Shown here: positions 25,947 through 34,318 of the stretch, piece by piece
Layout of the letters: each line of letters begins with the position of its first letter
Numbering within the stretch: the first letter of the stretch is position 1
Assembly: GCA_030593885.1 (NCBI GenBank)
Contig: JAUVGH010000018.1
Span: forward strand, 1-41,073
Direction: 5' to 3'
Source of the DNA: Methanomassiliicoccales archaeon
GTDB lineage: Archaea > Thermoplasmatota > Thermoplasmata > RBG-16-68-12 > SOIM01
DNA length: 41,073 nt
The notes under the pieces: model-generated
The model's input: the letters and a program-made list of their open reading frames with translations, nothing else
Databases searched by the model: none
Told to the model about the DNA's origin: nothing
Position numbers and translations under genes: made by a program

Positions 25947-26879
25947 TTACGCCTCACTTCGCCTCCTTGAAAGAGCTAGACCTAAGAAAATGGCAATAGA
26001 GGCCGCAAGCGCGATTGCACTGAATAGAACCACATCGAAGATTACCTCTTCGTGAGGAGTTGCGGATGCCGCATGCATGGGCTCATGACATTCCAGGCAC
26101 TTGGGGTACGAATAGCCGTGATACTCGCCGTGGCACTCGTCACAGGTTTTGGTCACCGTCTCGTGTTCCCCGTGACATTCCGAGCAGTTGCCTTCACTGT
26201 GCCCACCATCCTGGAGCTTTGTGAACTCTGCCGGGTGGCAGTCCTGGCAGACATCATTGCTGAGATTGTGCTTGAAGGTGGCCTCGATGGGATCATGGCA
26301 CTCGAGACACTCAGGATACACATATCCTCCGACTGTCCAGTCGTCATGCTTGGTGCCATGGCAGGAGTCGCACTGATTGGAGGGCGCGGTATGATTCTGG
26401 TGACAATTAGTGCAGTCCTGCCAACTGTGGGAGCCCATGTCCAGACGAGCGGTTTCATTGGTGTGACAGGTCGCACATTGCTCGTTGGTTATCTCATGTT
26501 TCCAGTTGGTTGCATGAGGATCATGACAATCAAGACATGATGGGTATTCGAAGTCGTGCATGTTGCCGTGGCAGTAATCACATTCTGTTGTGATGTTTAA
26601 CTCTGACTGGCTTTCTGGATCGTGGCAGGTCTCGCAGGCGGCCCATGAGTGCTTTCCACCCTCCACGGCTTGTGTAATGGTGAAGTGGCACGAATCACAA
26701 TCATCTGCCCTTGTTCCGTAAGAACCGTGCTGAATGACAATATCGGTCTTCTCCTGAGCTGATTCGGAATTCGTTGCGGATGCCTGGAGCAGAACGCCAA
26801 CAATCAAGATAAGGACGATGATGAAAATCGGCTTCCGCAGTGCAACGGTTCTTTTCGAACCCGCTGGAAGTTTGTACAT
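25947..26879 (-). CDS. Dodecaheme c-type cytochrome with C-terminal TM anchor
   Basis: Twelve CXXCH motifs: CDSCH CETCH CDYCH CLDCH / CATCH CTNCH CDSCH CLECH / CQDCH CSECH CDECH CLECH. Confidence 0.93.
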   Translation of the reverse strand: MYKLPAGSKRTVALRKPIFIIVLILIVGVLLQASATNSESAQEKTDIVIQHGSYGTRADDCDSCHFTITQAVEGGKHSWAACETCHDPESQSELNITTECDYCHGNMHDFEYPSCLDCHDPHATNWKHEITNEQCATCHTNETARLDMGSHSWQDCTNCHQNHTAPSNQCDSCHGTKHDDWTVGGYVYPECLECHDPIEATFKHNLSNDVCQDCHPAEFTKLQDGGHSEGNCSECHGEHETVTKTCDECHGEYHGYSYPKCLECHEPMHAASATPHEEVIFDVVLFSAIALAASIAIFLGLALSRRRSEA

Positions 26880-26898
26880 CTCGGTAATTCTAAGCTAG

Positions 26899-26913
26899 AT
26901 TTACGGCGTTATA
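26899..26913. promoter_or_regulatory. Putative operator copy ATTTAC-GGC-GTTATA
   Basis: One of two copies, 23 bp apart, upstream of the dodecaheme gene; overlaps TATA-like TTTATAAC on the minus strand. Confidence 0.45.
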
Positions 26914-26921
26914 AATCTTGC

Positions 26922-26936
26922 TATTACCGTGTTATA
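26922..26936. promoter_or_regulatory. Putative operator copy TATTAC-CGT-GTTATA
   Basis: Related to 22539 and 33517 palindromes. Confidence 0.5.
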
Positions 26937-27127
26937 GACTGATATCAGTTTAGCCATTTTCGGTCTTTTCTCTGCGAGTTATCGATATTCAATGTTCACC
27001 TCTCGAACATTGAATGACGATTTCTGACATGATTCCGAAAGAATACGTTGACAGACAGTCCGGCGTCCGCTTCAGAACTCTTGAACCCTGGGAATCGCTT
27101 ATGAATGAAAACACTGGAGGCCGGCCC

Positions 27128-28489
27128 TCAGCCCTTCCCGTCGATCTCCTTCATCACGTCAACCGCACTCTTCTTGTACTTCTCCAAGAGGTTCTCATAG
27201 ACATCTTCTGGAATCTTCCCCTCCTCGAAGTCTGTCTTCAACCTCTGGATCGCCATCAACATGGTCTGCTTCTTCTGTTCCAGTTCGGAGAGGGGTTCTA
27301 CGACCTCTTCTGTATCCTCCGCCCCTTCAGATGTCTCCTTCTCCTCTCTGGCGGACTTCTTCTGGTAGAACAGATACCCGATTAGACTCCCGATAACGAT
27401 AATGGTTATGATCAAAGCCAAAAGGGCGTAGTCGAACTCGTTCTTCCAGCCCACTGTGAAGCTGATGGTGTCATTGGAGGAGAGGTCGACCCCGGTCATT
27501 GCATACCACTCTCTCTGATGCGAATCGCTCCATTGGGAGAAAAGGATATTCAGATTGTCTCCGACGGTCATCTTGTCGTCCTCGAGAATGAACGCGAATA
27601 TCTCGATGAAGTCGTTGGGGTATATGAGCTCCTTCCGGTACAGGTAGTCCGCGGATGGATCGTCGGCACCATCAATAGGAATGGCATAACCTAGCTGTAT
27701 CTCGATCTTGTAAGTGGGGACCTGAATGTGCAGAATGATCTCCTTGCTCTCATTTGACCCAATCGAGGTCTCGTTGACTACCCCATTCTCTATCAGGATA
27801 GCGGTCCAACCTTCAGGGAGCCCAGTAATCTCAAAATCGACCGTGTCGTTGAACGGGGAGTTGTTGGTTATGTTGATCGATTGGATGAGGCCCAACCTCT
27901 CGGCCATTCCGCTCGCATCCACGGGTATGGTCGCCACGACACCCAGCTGTTCAGCATTGTCGGTCAGGTGCAGACCATCCCCCGTGACAACTGGAAAATC
28001 ACCGAAGGTCTGTGCTTGACCTACCGTCACATTGAGAAAGAGACTATCTGAATAAGATGAGTTCTGGGCAGTCCCCTCAATCACGATGGTCGCCTCCTGG
28101 CCGAAGTATGACATGAAAGTGTCTGGCTCGAACGGTTGACCATGAACGATGTTATCTATACCGGTCGGGAGCATGTCGAAGCAGAGCATCACACCCGCCG
28201 CGTCCATCCTGCATGCCATGTTGGGGGCATTGCCGCAACACTTGGACCTGACAATGGCATTGTCCGGAAGCCAGGAGAAGATGGTCCCATTGAACGTGTC
28301 TGTCCCTGTGTTGTTGAAGAAGATGAACTCTGTAACATCCAGGGTCTTGCGATCCTCCTCCTGGATGATGTCGATCCATCTTTCATCCACCACAAGACCG
28401 TTCGTTGGCATCGGATCATCCGCGCTTATGTGAATGGGGATGGTCGTCAATATCAGCAGTGCAATGAACAGTATAGCTCCAGTCCTCAT
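27128..28489 (-). CDS. Secreted/membrane protein with C-terminal CcmI-like helical segment, ccmF-linked
   Basis: Start overlaps the ccmF stop. Signal peptide, Cys-containing ectodomain (KCCGNAPNMACRMDAAGVMLCF), TM, then LEQKKQTMLMAIQRLKTDFEEGKIPEDVYENLLEKYKK. Confidence 0.7.
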   Translation of the reverse strand: MRTGAILFIALLILTTIPIHISADDPMPTNGLVVDERWIDIIQEEDRKTLDVTEFIFFNNTGTDTFNGTIFSWLPDNAIVRSKCCGNAPNMACRMDAAGVMLCFDMLPTGIDNIVHGQPFEPDTFMSYFGQEATIVIEGTAQNSSYSDSLFLNVTVGQAQTFGDFPVVTGDGLHLTDNAEQLGVVATIPVDASGMAERLGLIQSINITNNSPFNDTVDFEITGLPEGWTAILIENGVVNETSIGSNESKEIILHIQVPTYKIEIQLGYAIPIDGADDPSADYLYRKELIYPNDFIEIFAFILEDDKMTVGDNLNILFSQWSDSHQREWYAMTGVDLSSNDTISFTVGWKNEFDYALLALIITIIVIGSLIGYLFYQKKSAREEKETSEGAEDTEEVVEPLSELEQKKQTMLMAIQRLKTDFEEGKIPEDVYENLLEKYKKSAVDVMKEIDGKG

Positions 28490-31269
28490 CCTTCCTCCTC
28501 CAGTTTCATCAGCTCCTCTTCCAGCAACTTCTCGTAGTCCTTCTCGGCGACCGGGACCCCTTCTTCAACCTTGATTTCTGCGACCTTGGCCTCCTCAACG
28601 ACCTCCTCCTTGGCCTTGATCCTTTCCTTCCTCACAGGCCTGCGCTGAATCGGGAGATAGTCGACAAAGACCAGAAGGAATATGCCGAAGGACCCCATCC
28701 ACAGACCACCCCACAGGGCGCTCATGAGGGGCAGCGTCTTGACTTCGAACGAAACACCGCCGACAGTGTCCGAAGTGAACATATTGCCAGTGTTCTCGTG
28801 CGCCCAGATCCACCCGTCAACGACAGTGTAGAAGGCTCGGGGTATGAAGTATATGTCCTCGTAGTAGGTGTTCTCCACATAAACGTCAAGCATGTAGTGG
28901 GCATCGTTCGGATTCGCAGGGACCATCCACCATAGGTGGAAAGTGGCTTCGCCAATGATAGAGCCGTCCCGACTGATCTCCACGATAGCAATGAGGTCCT
29001 CATATCGTCCGTCGCCGTCGACGTCGGTTCCGTGTGAATCTACAAGCCTCAGTTCGTACCCTTGGAAATCATCGGAAGACCCTGCCAGAAGGGGTTCTGA
29101 GTAAGCATCGAAGTCCTTCTCAACCATCAGATACGTGCTCCCAGCATAGCCGATAAGCAGCAATACGATGCCGAGGTGGATGAGCTGAGGACTGATCCCG
29201 CCGAGGACCGATCTTACAGACTGGACATTGAGGCGGGCCTTGGAGAAAGCAGGTAGAGACGTCAGTATCAACAACAACGCGATCACGCTGAGAACGCTCC
29301 CAGCGAAAAAGTAACCGAGGGACAGAATCCCGAGGATGGCCCCGATGATGCATATCAGAGGACTTCGTCCCCTTAGGCAGAAGAGTCCGCCGATCAAGGC
29401 CCCTGCCGAAACAAGGAATGCCAGGGCCCCGATCAACAGATCTGGCTTCACTGGCGGAGATAGGCCGATTATCCTGGTCAAGCTGGACCAGAACAACATA
29501 CCGATGATGCCGGCAATGACGAGGAACAGTCCAGCAATCTGCAGGCTTTTCTTTCCGGTCTTCCTGGTGCTGCCCGTGGCCATCATGAATATCCTGTAGA
29601 TGGCGGCGCACAGCGCACCGATGAGTACCACGATGTACGCACCGAAGACATTGCCGGAGAAGACGGCGTAGTAGGCCAGAAGCGTCGCGATGATCAAAGC
29701 GACTATGAGGTAGACGGAGTTCTGTCTACCAAGGTATCTCCACGCCAGACAAACGGTAAGCGTGATCATGAGCGGTATTACGATCAGCGGCAATCTGCTC
29801 TCAAAGACCTCGGGTTGAAGCCCCTCAGAACCCAGGATCATGAGCAGGAGGGTTGTTACGAACCAGATGGTGAAGATAGAGACGGAGACCAACATCGTGG
29901 TCTTGTCGTTTATCACGCTGGACAACGTTACCGGTTCGTTGTCCTCCTCCCTCTCTTGAGAGGTGTATATTATCCATAGAATAGGAATCCCGATAATCAA
30001 AAGGGCCAGTATGGTCAGCCCGATGCCTTTGTTGCCGAACCCTACCAAATCTGAAACACGAAGGCCGAGGGAAGTGAAGGAGGCAACGTCCACGATAGCG
30101 AACAGCAGGAGAACGGCTAAAGAGATCATGTACAGGCTCGGAAACATGCCGGCCGCTCCCTTCAGTGAGCCTTCTCTCTTCCTGATGTTGTAGAACATCC
30201 ACATGAAGAGGACTCCAGCAACAAGCAGAACTGCCAGCATCATCATCATGAAGAAGCCAGCACCCAAGTTCCCCTCAAGTATCGCGACCAGCCTGTCACC
30301 CGGATCGGGTATATCGGACCCGAGACCCGTGAAGGCGTGCAACGGGGACGCCACAAACCCGCTCCTGGTCTCAAATGTCGCAAAGATGATGAGAACGAAT
30401 GTGACGACCGCCAATAACGGCGCCAGGAAATTGTACTGCCTCCGCTTCCGAAAATACGATTGAGTATGTACAAAGCCGGTGAGCGCGATCCATGGGATCA
30501 GATTGGCGACCTCGACCGGGTCCCAACCCCAGTACAGCCCCCATCCGAGAACGGTATAGGCCCACAGGGCACCGATGCCGATACCCAGAGAAAGGAACAG
30601 CCAGCTCAATCTGCTCCACTGCAATGATGAGTCGGTCCACTTCCTGTCACCGGTGATGAGGTAGGCAAGGGCCGAGGCCAACGGGAGCGTCATGAAGGCG
30701 TATGCTGCGAATTCCACTGGTGGATGAGCGATCATCAGGGGAGTCAAGAGCAGCCGGTTGATTCCTTTACCGTCTGGGAAGCTGACAAGGTCGAGCGTGG
30801 TGGTTGCCTTGAAGACATCCGTGTTGATAAGGAGCACCAAGAAGGCAATGAGGATGATCATTGAGATCACCCTTATCCAGTCGTACAGAAGAATGGCCTT
30901 ATCGTCCACTCCCGACTTCTTCGCTCTCCGGCCCTGAATGGCCTCCTCGACGATGATGGACAGGGAGATCAACCAGACCCAGAGCACGATGGTCCCTTCC
31001 TCTCCGGCCCAAAGGCCAGTGAGTTTGTAGTACCAGATATAGTCGGTGGAGGTGTGCCCGTGAACGTAATGGATACCCAAGTTAGGCTCCAAGAAGTAAT
31101 AGACGAGAAGGAAGAAAGTGGTTGTTGTGGTTATGAAACACAGGAATACCAGGAATCTGGACACATTCCGGTGCCTTCTGTCCTTTGTGTAGATGTGGGA
31201 CAGTGACAATGCCACTGAAGCGGTGGCTAGGACCAGAGATAGGTAGACTAATACTGTGCCAATTTCCAC
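28486..31269 (-). CDS. ccmF: Cytochrome c-type biogenesis protein CcmF (heme lyase subunit)
   Basis: WGWDPVEVANLIPWIALTGFVHTQ tryptophan-rich motif, AHPPVEFAAYAFMTLPLASALAYL, ~15 TM architecture. Confidence 0.93.
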   Translation of the reverse strand: MEIGTVLVYLSLVLATASVALSLSHIYTKDRRHRNVSRFLVFLCFITTTTTFFLLVYYFLEPNLGIHYVHGHTSTDYIWYYKLTGLWAGEEGTIVLWVWLISLSIIVEEAIQGRRAKKSGVDDKAILLYDWIRVISMIILIAFLVLLINTDVFKATTTLDLVSFPDGKGINRLLLTPLMIAHPPVEFAAYAFMTLPLASALAYLITGDRKWTDSSLQWSRLSWLFLSLGIGIGALWAYTVLGWGLYWGWDPVEVANLIPWIALTGFVHTQSYFRKRRQYNFLAPLLAVVTFVLIIFATFETRSGFVASPLHAFTGLGSDIPDPGDRLVAILEGNLGAGFFMMMMLAVLLVAGVLFMWMFYNIRKREGSLKGAAGMFPSLYMISLAVLLLFAIVDVASFTSLGLRVSDLVGFGNKGIGLTILALLIIGIPILWIIYTSQEREEDNEPVTLSSVINDKTTMLVSVSIFTIWFVTTLLLMILGSEGLQPEVFESRLPLIVIPLMITLTVCLAWRYLGRQNSVYLIVALIIATLLAYYAVFSGNVFGAYIVVLIGALCAAIYRIFMMATGSTRKTGKKSLQIAGLFLVIAGIIGMLFWSSLTRIIGLSPPVKPDLLIGALAFLVSAGALIGGLFCLRGRSPLICIIGAILGILSLGYFFAGSVLSVIALLLILTSLPAFSKARLNVQSVRSVLGGISPQLIHLGIVLLLIGYAGSTYLMVEKDFDAYSEPLLAGSSDDFQGYELRLVDSHGTDVDGDGRYEDLIAIVEISRDGSIIGEATFHLWWMVPANPNDAHYMLDVYVENTYYEDIYFIPRAFYTVVDGWIWAHENTGNMFTSDTVGGVSFEVKTLPLMSALWGGLWMGSFGIFLLVFVDYLPIQRRPVRKERIKAKEEVVEEAKVAEIKVEEGVPVAEKDYEKLLEEELMKLEEEG

Positions 31270-31300
31270 TCTAGAACCTCGAATCGGCTAATGCCAGCGG

Positions 31301-31323
31301 AGAATAAAAACTTTGTTTATTCT
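31301..31323. repeat. Perfect 8-bp inverted repeat between multiheme gene stop and ccmF
   Basis: AGAATAAA-AACTTTG-TTTATTCT, overlapping the stop codon of the 31317 gene. Confidence 0.4.
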
Positions 31324-33488
31324 TCGCTTTCCATCTCAGGCTCGGGCTCTGGCTCAGGGGCCATCTCTTCTTCCATTGGTTCCTCTTCCATTGATGGACC
31401 GCCCCTCTTCTTCATAGCCACAACCGCGATAATTACAACAACGACTATTATCACGATAATGAGGAGCAGATAGAGCATAAGATTGTCTTCTTCACCATCA
31501 TCATCATCATCTGGTGGTGGTGGTGCTTCGCCGATCGTTATGGTCCCGAGATCAGTGGTGTCCCCGGCCGTAACAGTGCCATCGAAGGTTCCTTCCTCCA
31601 CACTTTCTATCAGAACGGTGAAGGTGCGAGCACCTGCAGCGAGGTAGACCTCGAACTCTCCTTCGGCATCAGTAAGTACGTACCAGTCACCCACAGTGAT
31701 GTTGGCATTTGCTATGGGATTACCTTCGTAGTCAACAATAGTACCTTTGAGGGTTCCATTGACGAGCAGGGCTAGAAGTTCGTTCGCCTTTTCGTTGGCA
31801 AATTCGAGAAGATCCTCAGCGTACATGTAGTTGTGATACTGGCCCATGCCTGAATCAACGACACCAAATGCGAAGTGTGCTTCGTTTGCCAGATCCTCGG
31901 CTTCTGTCATCGTAGCAGCCGGGAAGTCCTGATGTTCAGCCTCTTCGAGTGCTGCCACCATGGCAGTGATGTTAGTCTCAGCGCCCGCCTTGAGCGGCAG
32001 AATCGTTGCTTCCCAAGAATCAATGCCAGATTGGGCTTGAACATCGGTTAGAGCAAAGCCCGTGGTACCGTCATGACAGGAAGACGTACATGAGTTGGGC
32101 ACTCCAACTGCAGCGGTCTGATCCGGCATGATGACCTTGAATGTGTGGCTTGATATGTCGCCTGGCAGTGCGCTCTTGGCCGTTCCAATCATGTGGCAGT
32201 CCGTGCAGGCGACCGATCCTCCCATCCATGGCATTGGGGTGCCTGGCAGGTTCAGAATCGTCTCTCCTGCAATAATCTCCATCTGCGCATGATGAGGTTC
32301 GTGGTCAATCTCCTGCACACCTATTGTGTGGCAGGCGACGCAGAGCTCATCCTGTGGAAGTCTCAGCTGGTGATCGTTTCCTGCGTCGTCGTGTGCAGAG
32401 TGACAAGCGGCGCATGTCTGCTTCCAAGTGACGTTACCAGCATCAGGTGCTGTCGGACCTCCAAGAGACTCAATGAAACCTTCTGTGCTCCTGCAGCTCA
32501 TGCAACCATCATTCTGTGCATAACTGGGCGCGATCTCCGCGTGTCCGTTGCTCTCAGTGGTCAACCAGTCTCTGTATTGCTGGTGATGTTGCTTTGAGGA
32601 ATCGTGCTCGTCACCCCAGGTGCCTTCACCGGGAACATAGAAATCGGAAAAGGTGTCCCCAGGCATGTACCATCCTTCAACATCGTTCCACGGATAGCCA
32701 AGGGGCTCAGGTGCACCGGCGAGCGTCCCATTGCTCGTTCCTCTAATATGACACGATCCACAAATCTGAGCATCTACAGATTTCCAAATGAAATCGGGAT
32801 TGCCCAAGTGGTCGCTACCGGGACCGTGGCAGGCTTCGCAACCTGCGCCCAATTCAGACCAAGTGGCAGTCCACTCTTCTGTGGGGGCATTGTATGTGAC
32901 GTCAGTTCCAGTCGTATGGCAGCCAGCGCAACCTCTGTCCCATGAGTCCTTTGTGGCACTGGGCCAATCTCTGATGTCCCCATTTGTGTCAAACCACCGC
33001 TCCAGGTGGTACGCAACCCATTCCTGTGTGTCCTCATTCCACTGGATGGGTAGGAAGTAAAGGCTTGCATTTATCTGTGTCAGATACCTCTGCTTCCAGA
33101 ACGATCCAACGGTCTGGTCCACTGGGAACGTGTTGCCGTTCATAGTAACAGTGAATACTCCACCAGTACCATCCAGATCTATGATCACATCTGGGATACT
33201 GTTCGCAGTGTCGTTCAGGGTCGGGTCGATCGTGAAGTCCCCAGTGACAGTAGCCACATCAGGGTCCTGAATCATCTTGGGGTGCAAGCTGTTGGACCAG
33301 TCAGTGTGCTTTGTAGGATGACAGCCCATGCAAGAGTCAGAACCTACGTATGTTGCTGAATCCATGTAGCTGTTGTCAGTCGACCCTCTTGTTCCTTCAT
33401 CATCGCCGATGGTGCCAAATCCGAAAACCAAAACACCGACCGCGACGCCGATAGCAATCATTGCAATTGCGACAGAGATCCTCTTCAT
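31317..33488 (-). CDS. Large c554-like multiheme cytochrome c with carboxypeptidase-regulatory-like domain and TM anchor
   Basis: CMGCH, CAGCH, CEACH, CGSCH, CMSCR (degenerate), CAACH, CVACH, CTDCH, CTSSCH (CX3CH); YVGSDSCMGCHPTKHTDWSNSLHP; GTIVDYEGNPIANANITVGDWYVLTDAEGEFEVYLAAG. Confidence 0.9.
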   Translation of the reverse strand: MKRISVAIAMIAIGVAVGVLVFGFGTIGDDEGTRGSTDNSYMDSATYVGSDSCMGCHPTKHTDWSNSLHPKMIQDPDVATVTGDFTIDPTLNDTANSIPDVIIDLDGTGGVFTVTMNGNTFPVDQTVGSFWKQRYLTQINASLYFLPIQWNEDTQEWVAYHLERWFDTNGDIRDWPSATKDSWDRGCAGCHTTGTDVTYNAPTEEWTATWSELGAGCEACHGPGSDHLGNPDFIWKSVDAQICGSCHIRGTSNGTLAGAPEPLGYPWNDVEGWYMPGDTFSDFYVPGEGTWGDEHDSSKQHHQQYRDWLTTESNGHAEIAPSYAQNDGCMSCRSTEGFIESLGGPTAPDAGNVTWKQTCAACHSAHDDAGNDHQLRLPQDELCVACHTIGVQEIDHEPHHAQMEIIAGETILNLPGTPMPWMGGSVACTDCHMIGTAKSALPGDISSHTFKVIMPDQTAAVGVPNSCTSSCHDGTTGFALTDVQAQSGIDSWEATILPLKAGAETNITAMVAALEEAEHQDFPAATMTEAEDLANEAHFAFGVVDSGMGQYHNYMYAEDLLEFANEKANELLALLVNGTLKGTIVDYEGNPIANANITVGDWYVLTDAEGEFEVYLAAGARTFTVLIESVEEGTFDGTVTAGDTTDLGTITIGEAPPPPDDDDDGEEDNLMLYLLLIIVIIVVVVIIAVVAMKKRGGPSMEEEPMEEEMAPEPEPEPEMESEE

Positions 33489-33516
33489 GGTATCCCCTTC
33501 CGAATTCGAAACGTGA

Positions 33517-33531
33517 TATTACATGGTTATA
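33517..33531. promoter_or_regulatory. Putative operator copy TATTAC-ATG-GTTATA in the divergent cytochrome/ccm promoter region
   Basis: Overlaps TATA-like TTATATATAA; lies between the 33488 (-) cytochrome and 33605 (+) ccmA. Confidence 0.5.
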
Positions 33532-33604
33532 TATAAGTCTTATTGAGAGCCATGTCGAAGAATCTACAAGTTTGACCAAGAAATCTTTATTATGTTGTTC
33601 ATAG

Positions 33605-34318
33605 TTGCGACATTCGTTGATAGAAATCGAGAATGTTGTAAAAGAATTCGGGAGAAAAGGGGTGATAAACGGCATCGATCTTCGGGTCGAGAAAGGGGAT
33701 TACCTCGTAATCCTTGGACCGAACGGGGCCGGTAAGACCACCCTCCTCAAGCTCATCTCCACGCTCCTCAGGCCTTCTGAGGGAACCATCAAGATAGACG
33801 GTTACGACGTGAAAGAGGACGGAGTGGCAGTTAGGAGGCGGATCGGGGTACTGGGCCACGTCTCATACCTTTATGACGAACTCAGCGCGCTCGAGAACCT
33901 GCGATTCTACGCGAAGATGTACGGTGTTACCTTGGGACTGGAGGAGATCAAAGCCATTCTGTCCAGAGTGAAACTGGCCCACAGGATGAACGATCTGGTC
34001 GGGACGTATTCCAGGGGTATGAAACAGCGGTTGGCAATTGCCAGGGCCATAATCCACAAGCCCAAGATCCTGCTCCTTGATGAACCGTACACAGGGCTGG
34101 ACCTTAACGGACGGAAGATCTTGACCGAGATGCTGCGAGGATTCCAGAAACTGGGCATAACAACGGTCATGGTCACGCATGACATAGAAAGAGGATACGA
34201 GATGGGCAACCGATTGGCCGTGATAATCGACGGGAAGATCGCCGCTGATCTGCGAAAAGAGGATATGAGCTTAGAGGAATTCAAGAACAGATATGCGGAC
34301 TTGATGGGGGCATCATGA
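33605..34318 (+). CDS. ccmA: Heme exporter ABC transporter ATP-binding protein CcmA
   Basis: Walker A GPNGAGKTT, signature YSRGMKQRLAIARA, Walker B ILLLDEP; followed by ccmB and ccmC. Confidence 0.92.
   Translation: MRHSLIEIENVVKEFGRKGVINGIDLRVEKGDYLVILGPNGAGKTTLLKLISTLLRPSEGTIKIDGYDVKEDGVAVRRRIGVLGHVSYLYDELSALENLRFYAKMYGVTLGLEEIKAILSRVKLAHRMNDLVGTYSRGMKQRLAIARAIIHKPKILLLDEPYTGLDLNGRKILTEMLRGFQKLGITTVMVTHDIERGYEMGNRLAVIIDGKIAADLRKEDMSLEEFKNRYADLMGAS

Noticed and set aside
26052-26540. 162-aa plus-strand ORF antisense to the dodecaheme gene
   Set aside because: Arises from repeated CXXCH codons read on the other strand; no independent support.
31301-31323. AGAATAAA...TTTATTCT inverted repeat as a regulatory operator for ccmF
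   Set aside because: Very A/T-rich and overlapping a stop codon; may be a terminator or chance. Kept only as a low-confidence repeat.
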